Below, one piece after another: positions 16,501 through 25,147 of a stretch of 64,000 bases of DNA. Made by a program: the position numbers and the translations under genes. Each line of letters starts with the position of its first letter. Positions within the stretch are counted from its first letter, which is position 1. Source of the DNA: Fulvivirgaceae bacterium JP3-4 (GTDB lineage: Bacteria > Bacteroidota > Bacteroidia > Cytophagales > Cyclobacteriaceae); the NCBI GenBank assembly GCA_029309925.1, contig JARKND010000005.1, positions 1,364,001 to 1,428,000 on the forward strand. Reading direction: 5' to 3'. The notes beneath the pieces are model-generated. The model ran no database searches. It saw only the letters and a list, made by a program, of their open reading frames with translations, and was not told the DNA's origin.

Positions 16501-17682
16501 TCAATTTTTATAATGATTAACCTTTTTTAGTTCACTTTTTATAAAATCGGTGGGTGTCTTTCCGGTTTGCTTCTTGAAGTAGCGGTTAAACGAGACCTTG
16601 TTGTTGAAACCAGCTGAATAGGCGATTTCCAGAACGTTGATCTTCTCGTTTTCAAGCGATTTGTTTTTGAGCTTCTCCAACACCTCGTTGATGCGGAACT
16701 GATTGATGAATTCAAAAAAGGAAACTTCAGCTTCCCGGTTGATCATCTCCGACAGCTGATGATACGTGATCCCCGACTCGGCCGAAAGATCCGTCAGTCG
16801 CAGCTCCGGATTTTGGTAAAGTTTTTTAGACGCAACAAGTTCTTTCACTTTTTCGAATTGTTGTTTCTGCGTTTGCCTGTCAGTAGCCGAGGCCACGCTT
16901 TTGAAAACCGGTGGAGCAGTTCGTTCAAACACCGAGGGCAGACGCATGGCGTAGTAGGCGAAGGAGTAAATGCACAAGGTGAGGGGTAACAGGTAGATGT
17001 AGTCGAGTTCGCGCACATACCATATGCTGTTGAGCAGTACACCTATAAACACAATGGCACAGGCCATCAAGGCTACCATTGAGAGCACCATCGCTTTCTG
17101 GTAGCGCAGCATCTCGATGCGGTTGTCGGACGAGCCAGCCATCGTTTCTTTTTGCGCGGTATTGATCGCCCTCAGTGAAATCATCAGGTAGATGGCTGCG
17201 TGAATGAACTGCAGAATGAAGATGTAGCCGTAAGCGGTATCGAGCCACGAGTTCGCCAGCATGGGGAACTTCAGCACGGAAAGCATTCCATAACCAATCA
17301 CCCTATCGGAAATGTTGATCGTGCCCGTCAGCGGTAAGATCAAAACAAAAAGCAAAAACGGCAGGTAGTGCAGCAGTTGCCTCAGCTGAAACTTGAATGA
17401 CGGATTAAAAATGCTGATGACATAATGATACACCAACGGTCCCAGCAACAACCACACACCGTGACGACTTCCGAAGAACACACTGGTGTGAATTACGAAC
17501 GACCTCCTGATCACCAGGAACTCCAGCTGCACCCACACGATCCACACCAGCAAGGCGATCAGAAACAAATTGGGTGAAAAATATTTTCGCTTGTCAGACA
17601 CGAAGAGAACCAGGAGCAGTATCGCCTGACCAATACCCACGAGGCTGAGCGCAGACCAGAAGTCGAGGATGATCATCGGCAA
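16501..17682 (-). CDS. Membrane-anchored AraC-family transcriptional regulator
   Basis: 393 residues. Seven or so TM segments in 1-245, then a linker and a C-terminal HTH_18 domain (about 285-385). The first helix-turn-helix is LRLTDLSAESGITYHQLSEM and the second NVLEIAYSAGFNNKVSFNRY, followed by KKQTGKTPTDF, the AraC signature. This layout is common in Bacteroidota, where the membrane part is thought to sense an unknown signal. The gene is 59 bases upstream of the YceI-TPR gene on the same strand. The start may be Met1 or Met3. Confidence 0.92.
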   Translation of the reverse strand: MPMIILDFWSALSLVGIGQAILLLVLFVSDKRKYFSPNLFLIALLVWIVWVQLEFLVIRRSFVIHTSVFFGSRHGVWLLLGPLVYHYVISIFNPSFKFQLRQLLHYLPFLLFVLILPLTGTINISDRVIGYGMLSVLKFPMLANSWLDTAYGYIFILQFIHAAIYLMISLRAINTAQKETMAGSSDNRIEMLRYQKAMVLSMVALMACAIVFIGVLLNSIWYVRELDYIYLLPLTLCIYSFAYYAMRLPSVFERTAPPVFKSVASATDRQTQKQQFEKVKELVASKKLYQNPELRLTDLSAESGITYHQLSEMINREAEVSFFEFINQFRINEVLEKLKNKSLENEKINVLEIAYSAGFNNKVSFNRYFKKQTGKTPTDFIKSELKKVNHYKN

Positions 17683-17729
17683 TGGGATTTGTTAGTGTAA
17701 GTTAACACTTCTTGCCGGTTGAAAACACG

Positions 17730-18370
17730 CGGGGTTGAGGGTCGCGGTTGCGAGTTCCGCGTTCAGGGTTCCGGGTTCAAAGTTCCTGGTTCAAGGTTCG
17801 GACAGTTGCATGTCTCAGGGTACAAGGTTCAGGTTGCGCGTCACAGATCAAAACTTTGCTCATATTCGTTACGTGAGACCTGTAAGCTGCAACCTGTAAC
17901 CTGCCGCGCGTGACGTGCGAACTGTAACCCCTATCATGACCTTTAACCTTGAGCCACCTGAAACTTGCAACATGGAACTTCGAACGCGAACTGCAATGGC
18001 CTGCCCCCTCATCCTCACCCTCCCACCATCGCGCATCGGGGTCGGGCTTTCCGGCCTCGCCACCCAGCACACGCAGTCTTTTTGAGAGTGTGTCAGTACT
18101 ATGCGCATTGTCTTGTTTATACAAGCCGTCAGAAATTGCAAAGGCCCATGTCGGGCTCAAGCAAGCCTCCAATCCCTCAGGCAGCGTGTGTTGACGATTT
18201 TACCTCACAAGCTATTTCTGTCCGTGTGAAATACAATTGACAAAGGACCTTGCAACACGAAACGTTGACCCCTGAAGCCTGAACACGAAACCCCGAACCC
18301 GGAACCTTGAACCCGGAACCTTGAACCCGGAACCCGGAACATTGAACCCCGAACCCGAACCCGGCACAAT
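17730..18370. repeat. Intergenic degenerate heptamer arrays (GGTTCAA/TTGAACC family)
   Basis: The 718-base spacer holds two blocks of degenerate seven-base repeats. At 17730-17960 the units are mostly ggttcaa, ggttcag, gttccgg and aacctgt. At 18240-18365 units such as ccttgaa, cccggaa and cattgaa recur in the opposite sense. A non-repetitive middle (about 18000-18235) contains no convincing gene. ORFs here are translations of the repeat (QGSGFKVPGS-like) and are not annotated. Confidence 0.8.
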
Positions 18371-18401
18371 TTTTTTCCGCCATTAATCCTTACCTTTCAC
18401 C

Positions 18402-20039
18402 ATGATCGACACCCTGGCAAAGCCTTCTTTTTCTTTTTTACACACGAGTGAAGTAGGCTCGCATCTCAACAGAACAAACTGGTCAGACCATGACCTCGGA
18501 CCGATTTCTTTATGGGATCCTGTTCTGCTTAATACCTTGAACATTGTTTTGGAATCTGGCTTTCCTCATTTTCTCTACTGGGGCGATGACAACATTTGCT
18601 TTTACAATGATGCGTTCAAGTCGAGTTTCGGCACTGAGGAGTATCAGCTGTCCGGCATTGGGCAACCGTTAGCGAAAGTGTTTCCTGAGCAGTTTGATGG
18701 AATCAGTTCGCTCATTGCAACGGTTAAGGCTACGGGCACGAAACAGTTTTACCAGGATATTCCTACACAGATCAACCGGAACGGAAAGCTGATCGATACC
18801 ACCTGGACGTTTTCTTACAGTCCGGTAAAAAATCTTCAGGGCGAAGTGTTGGGAGTGCTTTCTGTTTGTCTTGAAACGACTGACAAGGTAAAGGCATACG
18901 ACCTTGCCATCACCAGTGAGCAGCGTTTTCGCGAGACGTTCATGAAGGCGCCCATCGGACTGCTCATCTTAAAAGGTAAGGAGAGCATTATCGAGTTTGC
19001 CAATGATATGTATCTTCAGCTGATCGATAAGGATTCCACCTGCGTGGGGAAGAGCATCTGGGACGTGATTCCCGAGGTAAAAGAGCAGGGCTTTGATAAA
19101 CTTGTAGATCAGGTTTACGAAACTGGTGTTCCGGTTCGTGCGGCTGAGCGTGAGGTAAAGCTGAGGCGCCACGGAAAGCTCGAGACAAGCTACTACACTT
19201 TTTCGTATGAGCCCATTCGCGAGGATGACGGAAAAGTCGGAGGTGTGATGGCTATCGTAGTAGATGTTACGGAGAATGTGATCTCCCGGCAGAAAATAGA
19301 ACTGGCCGAAGAACGGCTCCGTCAGGCAGTTGCTGCAACCCAGATCGGCACTTATGATCTTAATCTTATAACGGAGCATATACACGCTTCGGAGAGATTC
19401 TATCAGATTTTTGGCTTCGTGTATGATGCAGGTCACAGTCTGCTGGTGGACACGATCCATCCGGAAGACAGGAAGATCAGGGAAGCCGCACATCGTAAAG
19501 CGTATGCTACAGGACATTTATCGTACGAGGCGCGTATTGTGTGGAAGAACGGAAAGGTGAGGTGGATCCGCATTGTCGGGAATATTGTGTATGACAAAGA
19601 CCGGACACCGTTGCGCATTCTGGGAAGCGTGCTCGATATTACTGACGAAAAAGAAACACGCGCGCAGTTGGCAGCTACCGCTGAAACTCTTGAGCTGGCG
19701 TTGAAAGCGGGCAAGATCGGGTCTTACGAATTGGTAGTTTCAACGGAAAAGATCAATTGCACAGACCAATGCAAAGCTAACTTTGGATTACCACCTGATG
19801 AGTCTCTCAATGTTCAGAAGTTATTTTCGATGATGTTGGCGGAAGACAGACAAGCTGTCAAGACTGCGTTGGAGAATACAGTTAAGAACTGCGTTCCTTA
19901 CGAGGCGGACTATCGCGTAAAGTGGCCTGATGGCACCATTCATAAAATCCACGCGGCCGGATTACCGGTGTCCGACAAGAAAGGGCAGGTCACCAAGATC
20001 ACCGGTGTGACTGTTGAAGCCACACATCGCAGAAAGTAA
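18402..20039 (+). CDS. Multi-PAS protein without a kinase domain
   Basis: 545 residues, soluble. Four PAS/PAC-like units are visible: about 30-150 (YWGDDNICFYNDAFKSSFG), 165-290 (FMKAPIGLLILKG), 300-410 (ERFYQIFGFVYDAGH, WKNGKVRWIRIVGN) and 415-545 (GSYELVVSTEKINCTDQC). It ends at TGVTVEATHRRK, exactly where histidine kinases of this type continue into the dimerisation helix, but a TAA follows. No kinase or cyclase remnant is seen downstream. It is either a truncated hybrid kinase or a free PAS signalling protein. Confidence 0.85.
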   Translation: MIDTLAKPSFSFLHTSEVGSHLNRTNWSDHDLGPISLWDPVLLNTLNIVLESGFPHFLYWGDDNICFYNDAFKSSFGTEEYQLSGIGQPLAKVFPEQFDGISSLIATVKATGTKQFYQDIPTQINRNGKLIDTTWTFSYSPVKNLQGEVLGVLSVCLETTDKVKAYDLAITSEQRFRETFMKAPIGLLILKGKESIIEFANDMYLQLIDKDSTCVGKSIWDVIPEVKEQGFDKLVDQVYETGVPVRAAEREVKLRRHGKLETSYYTFSYEPIREDDGKVGGVMAIVVDVTENVISRQKIELAEERLRQAVAATQIGTYDLNLITEHIHASERFYQIFGFVYDAGHSLLVDTIHPEDRKIREAAHRKAYATGHLSYEARIVWKNGKVRWIRIVGNIVYDKDRTPLRILGSVLDITDEKETRAQLAATAETLELALKAGKIGSYELVVSTEKINCTDQCKANFGLPPDESLNVQKLFSMMLAEDRQAVKTALENTVKNCVPYEADYRVKWPDGTIHKIHAAGLPVSDKKGQVTKITGVTVEATHRRK

Positions 20040-20237
20040 TCCTGGAATTCCGCCTGGTGAATTTACTTTTCAGGGAATGTAAAAAAGCATAGCGATCTAT
20101 GCCCAGAAGTGCTCGCAATTGAAGTACGTCAACATGATTTTTTGCATCAATAGATGCGGTGAATTTTGGGGTTGCATTCACAAGTGGGTCAAAACTATTT
20201 CCCGCCTAAAAAAACTATGCCAACGAAATTTTTGATT

Positions 20238-20251
20238 CATCATATATGATG
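20238..20251. promoter_or_regulatory. 14-base palindrome catcatatatgatg upstream of a small gene
   Basis: A perfect 14-base palindrome, catcatatatgatg, lies 37 bases before the ATG at 20289. A second palindrome with the same core tcatatatga occurs at 20755-20768 before the lipoprotein gene. The shared core, symmetry and place suggest an operator for one dimeric regulator; no regulator is identified. Confidence 0.4.
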
Positions 20252-20288
20252 CAGATTATCTTAGAAGGTAATCATATCTTTCGCAGAC

Positions 20289-20528
20289 ATGAAGGCCATT
20301 GTTACGATTTTCAAAGGGGAACTGGAGGGTAAAACACAACTGGTGGAGCGATTGACGCGCATGGCCGAAGAAACCCAGGAAGTGAGTGACGCCTATATTT
20401 TCCGGCCGAAATCTGGATCATTAATGGAGTTCCTTTTAATTCTAAAGGCAAACAAGATTTCCTACGGAACACATTTCGACACATTCGAAGATTTGCCGAA
20501 GGAAGAGCGCGAGTCCCGCAAGTCTTAA
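20289..20528 (+). CDS. Small hypothetical protein
   Basis: 79 residues, mixed charge, no TM segment or signal peptide. N-terminus KAIVTIFKGELEGKTQLV could be a beta strand and turn, with a helix in the middle and an acidic-basic tail EDLPKEERESRKS. No family recognised. It is preceded by the palindrome at 20238-20251. It stands alone between repeat-rich spacers; the coding-like composition and own upstream palindrome are the only support. Confidence 0.45.
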   Translation: MKAIVTIFKGELEGKTQLVERLTRMAEETQEVSDAYIFRPKSGSLMEFLLILKANKISYGTHFDTFEDLPKEERESRKS

Positions 20529-20609
20529 CCTTCACCACTGGCCACCCTGCACCCCAGCCCCCTGCAAAGCAACTTCTGCATTCACCATTCCTTGCTTCTT
20601 ATTCGACAT

Positions 20610-20725
20610 TCAATTTCACGACTTCAAACTTTGAACCTTGAACTCGGAACTTTGAACGCTGAACCCGCAACCCGGAACATTGAACCTCGAACCTTGAACC
20701 TGAAACATTGAACCTGAACCCCCCC
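20610..20725. repeat. Heptamer array (TTGAACC family)
   Basis: About sixteen degenerate seven-base units such as ctttgaa, ccttgaa, ctcggaa, cattgaa run from the ttcgacattcaattt block to cctgaacc. Same family as 17730-18370, 22285-22382, 22620-22720 and 62588-62752. The rest of the spacer (20726-20862) holds the palindrome at 20755-20768 and no gene. Confidence 0.75.
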
Positions 20726-20754
20726 GACAAAAACATTTCGCTAATATTTTTTCC

Positions 20755-20768
20755 CCTCATATATGAGG
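20755..20768. promoter_or_regulatory. 14-base palindrome cctcatatatgagg upstream of lipoprotein gene
   Basis: Perfect palindrome cctcatatatgagg, 94 bases before the ATG at 20863. It shares the core tcatatatga with the palindrome at 20238-20251. A possible operator; see that entry. Confidence 0.4.
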
Positions 20769-20862
20769 TACGATTTTTTATACCCGGAATAGCGATAGGT
20801 GCAGTTGTGGATTCTGTGTGGCAATCAATTTTTTGCTTTTAATGTGCAAGCGCGTCAATGTC

Positions 20863-21552
20863 ATGAAAAATTCGCGGTTCTTTTCGATCTTGTTTCTGGG
20901 GATGTCACTTTTAGCCTGCCAGGACGCAAAAGACGATGTGAGGAAAAATATCTCCGACCTTGCCTACTATGGCAATGTGGGCAGGCAAATCCCTAACGAA
21001 CAAGGGCAACGATGGCTCGAACTCTATCGCAGCAAAAATAGCATCACGAGCAACGGACGGATCGACCTGCTCGGCTACTCCCTGAGCGAAGAGAATCTTG
21101 CAGACATGTCGAATTCCGTTTCGGGGTTTACCGGAGTTGCGTTTCATCACGCTACTGACAATTTCGGTGAGCATCATATTCTTGCCATACCGATCGGTGA
21201 ATCGCTGCACGTGTGGGATGCAGGAAAAATCATCATCGATACCAACTCTGATTTGCCCGTCTCCGAAAGCACTGCCCGCGCCTGGGCAGCAAACTATGAG
21301 GCTTCGCACCCTGCCGACATTTCGTTCCACTTTTTCGGAAGCAATATCTTCGACCAGATGAACATGCTTTCATTTTTTGATGTAATGCAGCTAGAACCTG
21401 CGTTAAGTGATCTCGATCTCAGTCCGCAACTTTTGCTGATCGTGAGCGATACAGACTTCGCTTTGTCGGGACTTTCATTGGGAAGAACGAATAACAACGA
21501 AACTGTGGTGTACGATGCGTCCAGTCCTTGTCCACCATGCCCTGTAGAGTAA
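20863..21552 (+). CDS. Hypothetical lipoprotein with C-terminal CPPC motif
   Basis: 229 residues from ATG at 20863, chosen because it gives a lipoprotein signal MKNSRFFSILFLGMSLLAC with the lipobox LLAC; an upstream ATG at 20818 puts an unlikely extension before it. After Cys20 the mature protein is a soluble domain of mixed strands and helices with a possible fold of about 180 residues (FTGVAFHHATDNFGEHHILAIP). It ends in SSPCPPCPVE; CPPC could be a redox or metal site, but no thioredoxin fold is evident. Family not recognised. A membrane-protein gene follows 29 bases later on the same strand. Confidence 0.7.
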   Translation: MKNSRFFSILFLGMSLLACQDAKDDVRKNISDLAYYGNVGRQIPNEQGQRWLELYRSKNSITSNGRIDLLGYSLSEENLADMSNSVSGFTGVAFHHATDNFGEHHILAIPIGESLHVWDAGKIIIDTNSDLPVSESTARAWAANYEASHPADISFHFFGSNIFDQMNMLSFFDVMQLEPALSDLDLSPQLLLIVSDTDFALSGLSLGRTNNNETVVYDASSPCPPCPVE

Positions 21553-21581
21553 CCGAATAGGCTTTGTAACCACAAGTATCC

Positions 21582-22244
21582 ATGCAGTATTCCGTTCCTG
21601 AAATTATCCGCTTTGCTTCTATTTTTTCGGTTGCGTTTCCGCTGCTGCTGTATGTCGGGAGACTCAGGGAGTTTTCGACCCCGGGCCACAAGGTTGGAGC
21701 GATTCTTATTGTTTCTGCGCTGTCGGACCTCATCGCTCTTTATCTTTTCCAACACGATATTTCCACTGCACTGCTCTTCAATATTTATTACCTGCTGTTC
21801 TTCCTTTTGCTCTCGTGGTTTTACAGTGAGGTACTCTCAGAGAGGACGAGGCGGGCTGTCGTGATCGGTGTGGTAATCTACGCGATTGGATTTTTAGTTC
21901 TCACATTGTTCGTGCAATCGCTCAACGAGTACCAGACACTCATGTGGACACTCGCTGGTGCGATCTCGATTGTCTTCAGCATCTCTTATTTTATCAACGT
22001 CTTTTCATCCACGAGGCCTATGAACGATACAGGTCTTCTGTGGGTCAACAGCGGAATACTTTTTTACTTCAGCTTCAACCTGTTTTTGTTTGTCATGAGC
22101 AAGTACGTCCTCACCGAGCTCGAACCTGAGCCGAGCCTTGTTGTCTGGAGCTTTCACAACGTCAACAACATTATCAAAAACATCCTCATCGGACTTGGCA
22201 TCCCGTCACTGCGCACCGAGAACCTGCAGACGGGGGGAATTTGA
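21582..22244 (+). CDS. Multi-pass integral membrane protein, hypothetical
   Basis: 220 residues with about seven hydrophobic segments (for example FASIFSVAFPLLLYV, VGAILIVSALSDLIALYLF, YYLLFFLLLSWFYS, VVIGVVIYAIGFLVLTLF). Similar 7-TM proteins precede sensor kinases in Bacteroidota, but no kinase follows here. The C-terminal NVNNIIKNILIGLGI resembles the last helix of that group. It probably forms a transcription unit with the upstream lipoprotein gene. Confidence 0.7.
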   Translation: MQYSVPEIIRFASIFSVAFPLLLYVGRLREFSTPGHKVGAILIVSALSDLIALYLFQHDISTALLFNIYYLLFFLLLSWFYSEVLSERTRRAVVIGVVIYAIGFLVLTLFVQSLNEYQTLMWTLAGAISIVFSISYFINVFSSTRPMNDTGLLWVNSGILFYFSFNLFLFVMSKYVLTELEPEPSLVVWSFHNVNNIIKNILIGLGIPSLRTENLQTGGI

Positions 22245-22245
22245 A

Positions 22246-22770
22246 ATTTTACATTTTAGATTTTAAAATTTGAAAGCCGGTAGGGCCGGGCCTTGAATCT
22301 AAACACAGAACCCTGAACCCGAAACTTTGAACCCGCAACTCGAAACCCGAAAACTTTAAACCTTGAACCTTGAACTTTAAATTATTTGTGGTTGTGCCCT
22401 GAATCGAACAGAGCAACATAGCGGTTTTGACCTTGTTTAAACTACCCAGGTAGAAGGGAGGGACTCGAACCCCATCAGCTATTGTTTTGCCATTAAACTA
22501 ACAACCAGAAATTTGTAGCTGCAAGGTAATGGTTGTGGTGGATTGTTGCAGGTTTCAGGTCGCAAGTCACAGGTCTCGGGTTTATTCGCGATCGTCATCC
22601 GCAAGGCAACTTCTGCATTCACTATTCCGTGTTCCCTTGAACCTTGAACCCTGAACACGAACTTTGAACTCGCAACCTTAAACTTTGAACCTTGAACCTG
22701 AAACTTTGAACCTTGCCATTCACTATTCCTTGTTCCTTGTTCGATATTCAATTTCGATACTTCGACATTC
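22246..22770. repeat. Mixed heptamer repeats flanking a tRNA-like fragment
   Basis: The spacer after the membrane-protein gene opens with ttttaga-type units (22246-22275), continues with ttgaacc-type units (about 22285-22382), and after the tRNA-like piece (22449-22506) resumes with ttgaacc units (about 22545-22720) and ttcgata-type units (about 22735-22770). No protein gene is supported. Confidence 0.75.
22449..22506 (-). pseudogene. tRNA-like fragment lacking the anticodon arm
   Basis: On the minus strand the sequence has a D-arm-like stretch (tagtttaatggcaaaac), then a short stretch aatagctgat, then a good T-arm (ggggttcgagtcccct-like: ggggttcgagtccctccc) and a 3' end ccttctacc. The D- and T-arms are separated by only about ten bases, so the anticodon arm and part of the variable loop are missing. 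The D-arm and the agc..tgatg remnants resemble bacterial tRNA-Gly. The 5' acceptor strand pairs poorly with the 3' end. Total about 58 bases versus 72-76 in a working tRNA. Confidence 0.5.
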
Positions 22771-22789
22771 GATCCATAACCCAATCATT

Positions 22790-22974
22790 GGCGCAAGTCT
22801 TGGACCTGGGCGCTGGCATGCGCGAGACTTGTGGCTCCGCATGTTAGCAGTCTCCCGACTGCCGTGCTGAAATCGATTTGCGGCCAGGAATTCAAGTGCG
22901 ACAAGTCTGAAGACTCGAATCATGTAAGGCACAAGTCTCGCGATCGCTGCAGCCAGCGCGTGAAGACTTGCGCC
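22790..22974. mobile_element. Palindromic MITE-like element, 185 bases
   Basis: The arms 22790-22833 and 22930-22974 are imperfect inverted repeats: the outer ends ggcgcaagtctt and the inner ends gcgagacttgtg match exactly, with a variable middle. The core between the arms has smaller symmetrical pieces (agtctcccgact, aagtctgaagact). No ORF of substance. Size and form resemble a non-autonomous transposable or REP-like element. The rest of the spacer to 23018 shows nothing further. Confidence 0.6.
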
Positions 22975-23018
22975 AGCATGAACGGTCATTACAGAAATTC
23001 TTCGATCATCGTATTGGA

Positions 23019-24389
23019 TTATTCGCTCGCAGGGACTATTTCTAGATTTTGGTGATATAGCTTGTAACAGCTGTTTGTTGAATCTTGAAGCAGAGTGTAG
23101 CCAAACTTGAGATTGTATCTTTCTGTTGGGAGCTTGTCAGCGGGAACAAAAAAGATCTGGCCTTCTGACATTGGTGGTTGCTTGTACAAATCCTTGCCAA
23201 TTATCAACATATCTTCATTGTGAAGTGAATCCGGATGTGCTACGTAATCGTAGGCTATAAACATGGCACCGTCATCGCGAAAAAACGGTCCTTTGTAAAA
23301 TCCGTGCGCCCCAGGGCGGATAATCTCGATGCAATTTCGCGTGGTTTGGTTTTTTTCTTGTTTATCGATTTTCGAAACTGTAGAAATAATGACAGGAGAC
23401 TTTAAAGCTTCCGCCTTCGCGAACCAATAGTTTTCGGTATCTACGACCTGGAATGAGTTGATAAATGAATCTGCGATTCTGATGTAGCCAGTCGTGTCTC
23501 CTGTGTCGTTAGGGTACCGTGTTTTCAGCTGGTATAAATAAGAATCGTTCGTCAGCCACGCTTGATAATAAGTGTTTCTTAACGTGTCTTCCGAAATCGT
23601 GACGAGTCTAAAGTTATCTACAGTGTCAATTGAAATACGCTTCACACGTTCAGCGCGCTTCTCTATGTTATGCCTGATGGTTTCCCTCAACACCTTCAAG
23701 TCCACATTGGACTGCTGGTAAGATACGAGACTCAATTGCATACCGTAGCTGTATTGTGCGTAGAGCCTGTAAGCCACACCACCTACCACGCCCTTCGAAG
23801 AATCTGTGGCATTGGGTAGATACACGCGAGCACCCGAAAATTTGTCCGTGAGCCAACCTTTCTCCAACATCAATAGAGAATCTATCTTATACTCCCAGCT
23901 TCTTTGTTTGTCAAGTATTGTGCTGTGGTCCGTCTCCCAATCGTATTGGTTCTGCATGTCATTCAGGTCTATATTGATCGAGCCAAGCCTCAACATAATT
24001 GAATTTAATGTGGCGTCCGGATTATCTGCTATGTATTTATTCAGCCTCCTTGCATGCAGCTCGGTAATATTAAAATGGTATTGTTCATGATTCAGCAGGT
24101 AATCTGAGCCACTTACCTCTTCGTTTGCCCACGAGTAAATATTGTTCTGGCCGGCATAGGCGAAGTGGCGGTTTGTTACTGGATCATAGTCGAGATAGAT
24201 GGCGGTGCCGATGGAAGCATCATAGCTACTGAACGGGCGTGGGATTCCCTGAAAGTCGTCCCATGAAATATTGCTCCATCTCTTAATTGTTGCAGAAGCG
24301 AAAAACTTATTCTGCAGAAGCGGTACGAGGACAATGACGAAAATCGAGGAGGCCGCAATTCCGATCTTTATTTTCAAATAATTTGCCAT
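23019..24389 (-). CDS. DUF922-like predicted zinc-dependent membrane-anchored protein
   Basis: 456 residues from ATG at 24389 (a TTG start at 24407 is less likely). N-terminal hydrophobic anchor about 8-25. The first part has ISWDDFQGIP, then YLLNHEQYHFNITELHARRL, where HEQYH is a zinc-binding HExxH motif; both blocks are typical of the DUF922 predicted metalloprotease family of Bacteroidota. Family members are usually shorter, and the C-terminal half (about 200-456) is unrecognised, with beta-rich segments such as GYTLLQDSTNSCYKLYH near the end. The gene overlaps the end of the upstream membrane-protein gene by 16 bases, so the two are coupled. Confidence 0.7.
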   Translation of the reverse strand: MANYLKIKIGIAASSIFVIVLVPLLQNKFFASATIKRWSNISWDDFQGIPRPFSSYDASIGTAIYLDYDPVTNRHFAYAGQNNIYSWANEEVSGSDYLLNHEQYHFNITELHARRLNKYIADNPDATLNSIMLRLGSINIDLNDMQNQYDWETDHSTILDKQRSWEYKIDSLLMLEKGWLTDKFSGARVYLPNATDSSKGVVGGVAYRLYAQYSYGMQLSLVSYQQSNVDLKVLRETIRHNIEKRAERVKRISIDTVDNFRLVTISEDTLRNTYYQAWLTNDSYLYQLKTRYPNDTGDTTGYIRIADSFINSFQVVDTENYWFAKAEALKSPVIISTVSKIDKQEKNQTTRNCIEIIRPGAHGFYKGPFFRDDGAMFIAYDYVAHPDSLHNEDMLIIGKDLYKQPPMSEGQIFFVPADKLPTERYNLKFGYTLLQDSTNSCYKLYHQNLEIVPASE

Positions 24390-24853
24390 CGCAGAAGGTT
24401 TAGACAACGCCTCAGAAGTGCGACAGCCATTTCAAATAACATGATGATCATGATCAAGCCGGCTATTAAGAAGATGACACTAAAAACCCCTTCGGCTTCA
24501 ATCGTAAAGCTTGATCCGTAAAAGAAAAGTTTCAATTTAAAGATCGCGAGGAATAGTAAAAGAAAAATATAGTCGTGGAGGTTGCGACCCATGAAATTGT
24601 TTGGACGTTTGTGCTCAGCTTTATAAAAAATGTGATTAACAACAGGGAGGATGCACAAGAAAGTCAATCGTATCGCCTTTCCATTATTTTGAGCCCAGTC
24701 TTCGCCATTGTAATAATCCAATACTGCATAAACACTGAGTAGTAAAAGAGCCAAGGCAAACGATGAGACAAATTCCCGGTAGCTTAATGTCCTGACAAAA
24801 TCCTTTTTGCTGAAAGACAGATCGAAAAGATCCTGTTTTGGCCGTGTTTCCAT
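24374..24853 (-). CDS. Four-TM membrane protein, hypothetical
   Basis: 159 residues. A polar N-terminus (1-25) precedes TM segments near 28-47, 60-77, 95-112 and 122-148 (FSVIFLIAGLIMIIMLFEMAVAL). No family recognised. Its 3' end overlaps the start of the DUF922-like gene, so the pair probably works together in the membrane. Confidence 0.7.
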   Translation of the reverse strand: METRPKQDLFDLSFSKKDFVRTLSYREFVSSFALALLLLSVYAVLDYYNGEDWAQNNGKAIRLTFLCILPVVNHIFYKAEHKRPNNFMGRNLHDYIFLLLFLAIFKLKLFFYGSSFTIEAEGVFSVIFLIAGLIMIIMLFEMAVALLRRCLNLLRWQII

Positions 24854-24949
24854 AAACGCAAGAGGGTTTCATTTGTAAAGATATGAATTTGAAATGTTAA
24901 CAAACTAAAAACATGGGCTCAACGCTACTACACTGAAGTCGGACTCCGC

Positions 24950-25115
24950 CCGTTGAGCCCTACAACGAATCAACCAATCACTAATAACCTCAGGAAAGTT
25001 CCTTCAGCCCCTTGCTGAGCAGCACCAAAAATCCTAAAAATCTCCGCGAATCTCCGCGCCTCCTCCACGCTCTCCGCGGTGTGGATTTGGCATTTGGCAT
25101 TTTCGGCAGTTTGAA
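24950..25115. repeat. Intergenic short repeats (octamer types)
   Basis: At 24960-24990 the run caacgaatcaaccaatcac has eight-base periodicity. At about 25020-25085 the units ctccgcg(aat), ctccgcg(cct), ctccgcg(gtg) form the complement of the CGCGGAG octamer family found at 33945, 36995, 42545, 46008, 47806 and 51130. No gene in this spacer. Confidence 0.65.
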
Positions 25116-25147
25116 AATTCTCTCTACCTTTCAAAAAAAACACAACT

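Noticed and set aside
17777..18383. Several ORFs of 60-130 codons in the spacer
   Set aside because: They overlap each other on both strands and read through heptamer repeats; none has coding-like features.
22479..22784. 101-codon minus-strand ORF (QGSKFKVQGS-like)
   Set aside because: Direct translation of the TTGAACC heptamer array, a low-complexity artefact.
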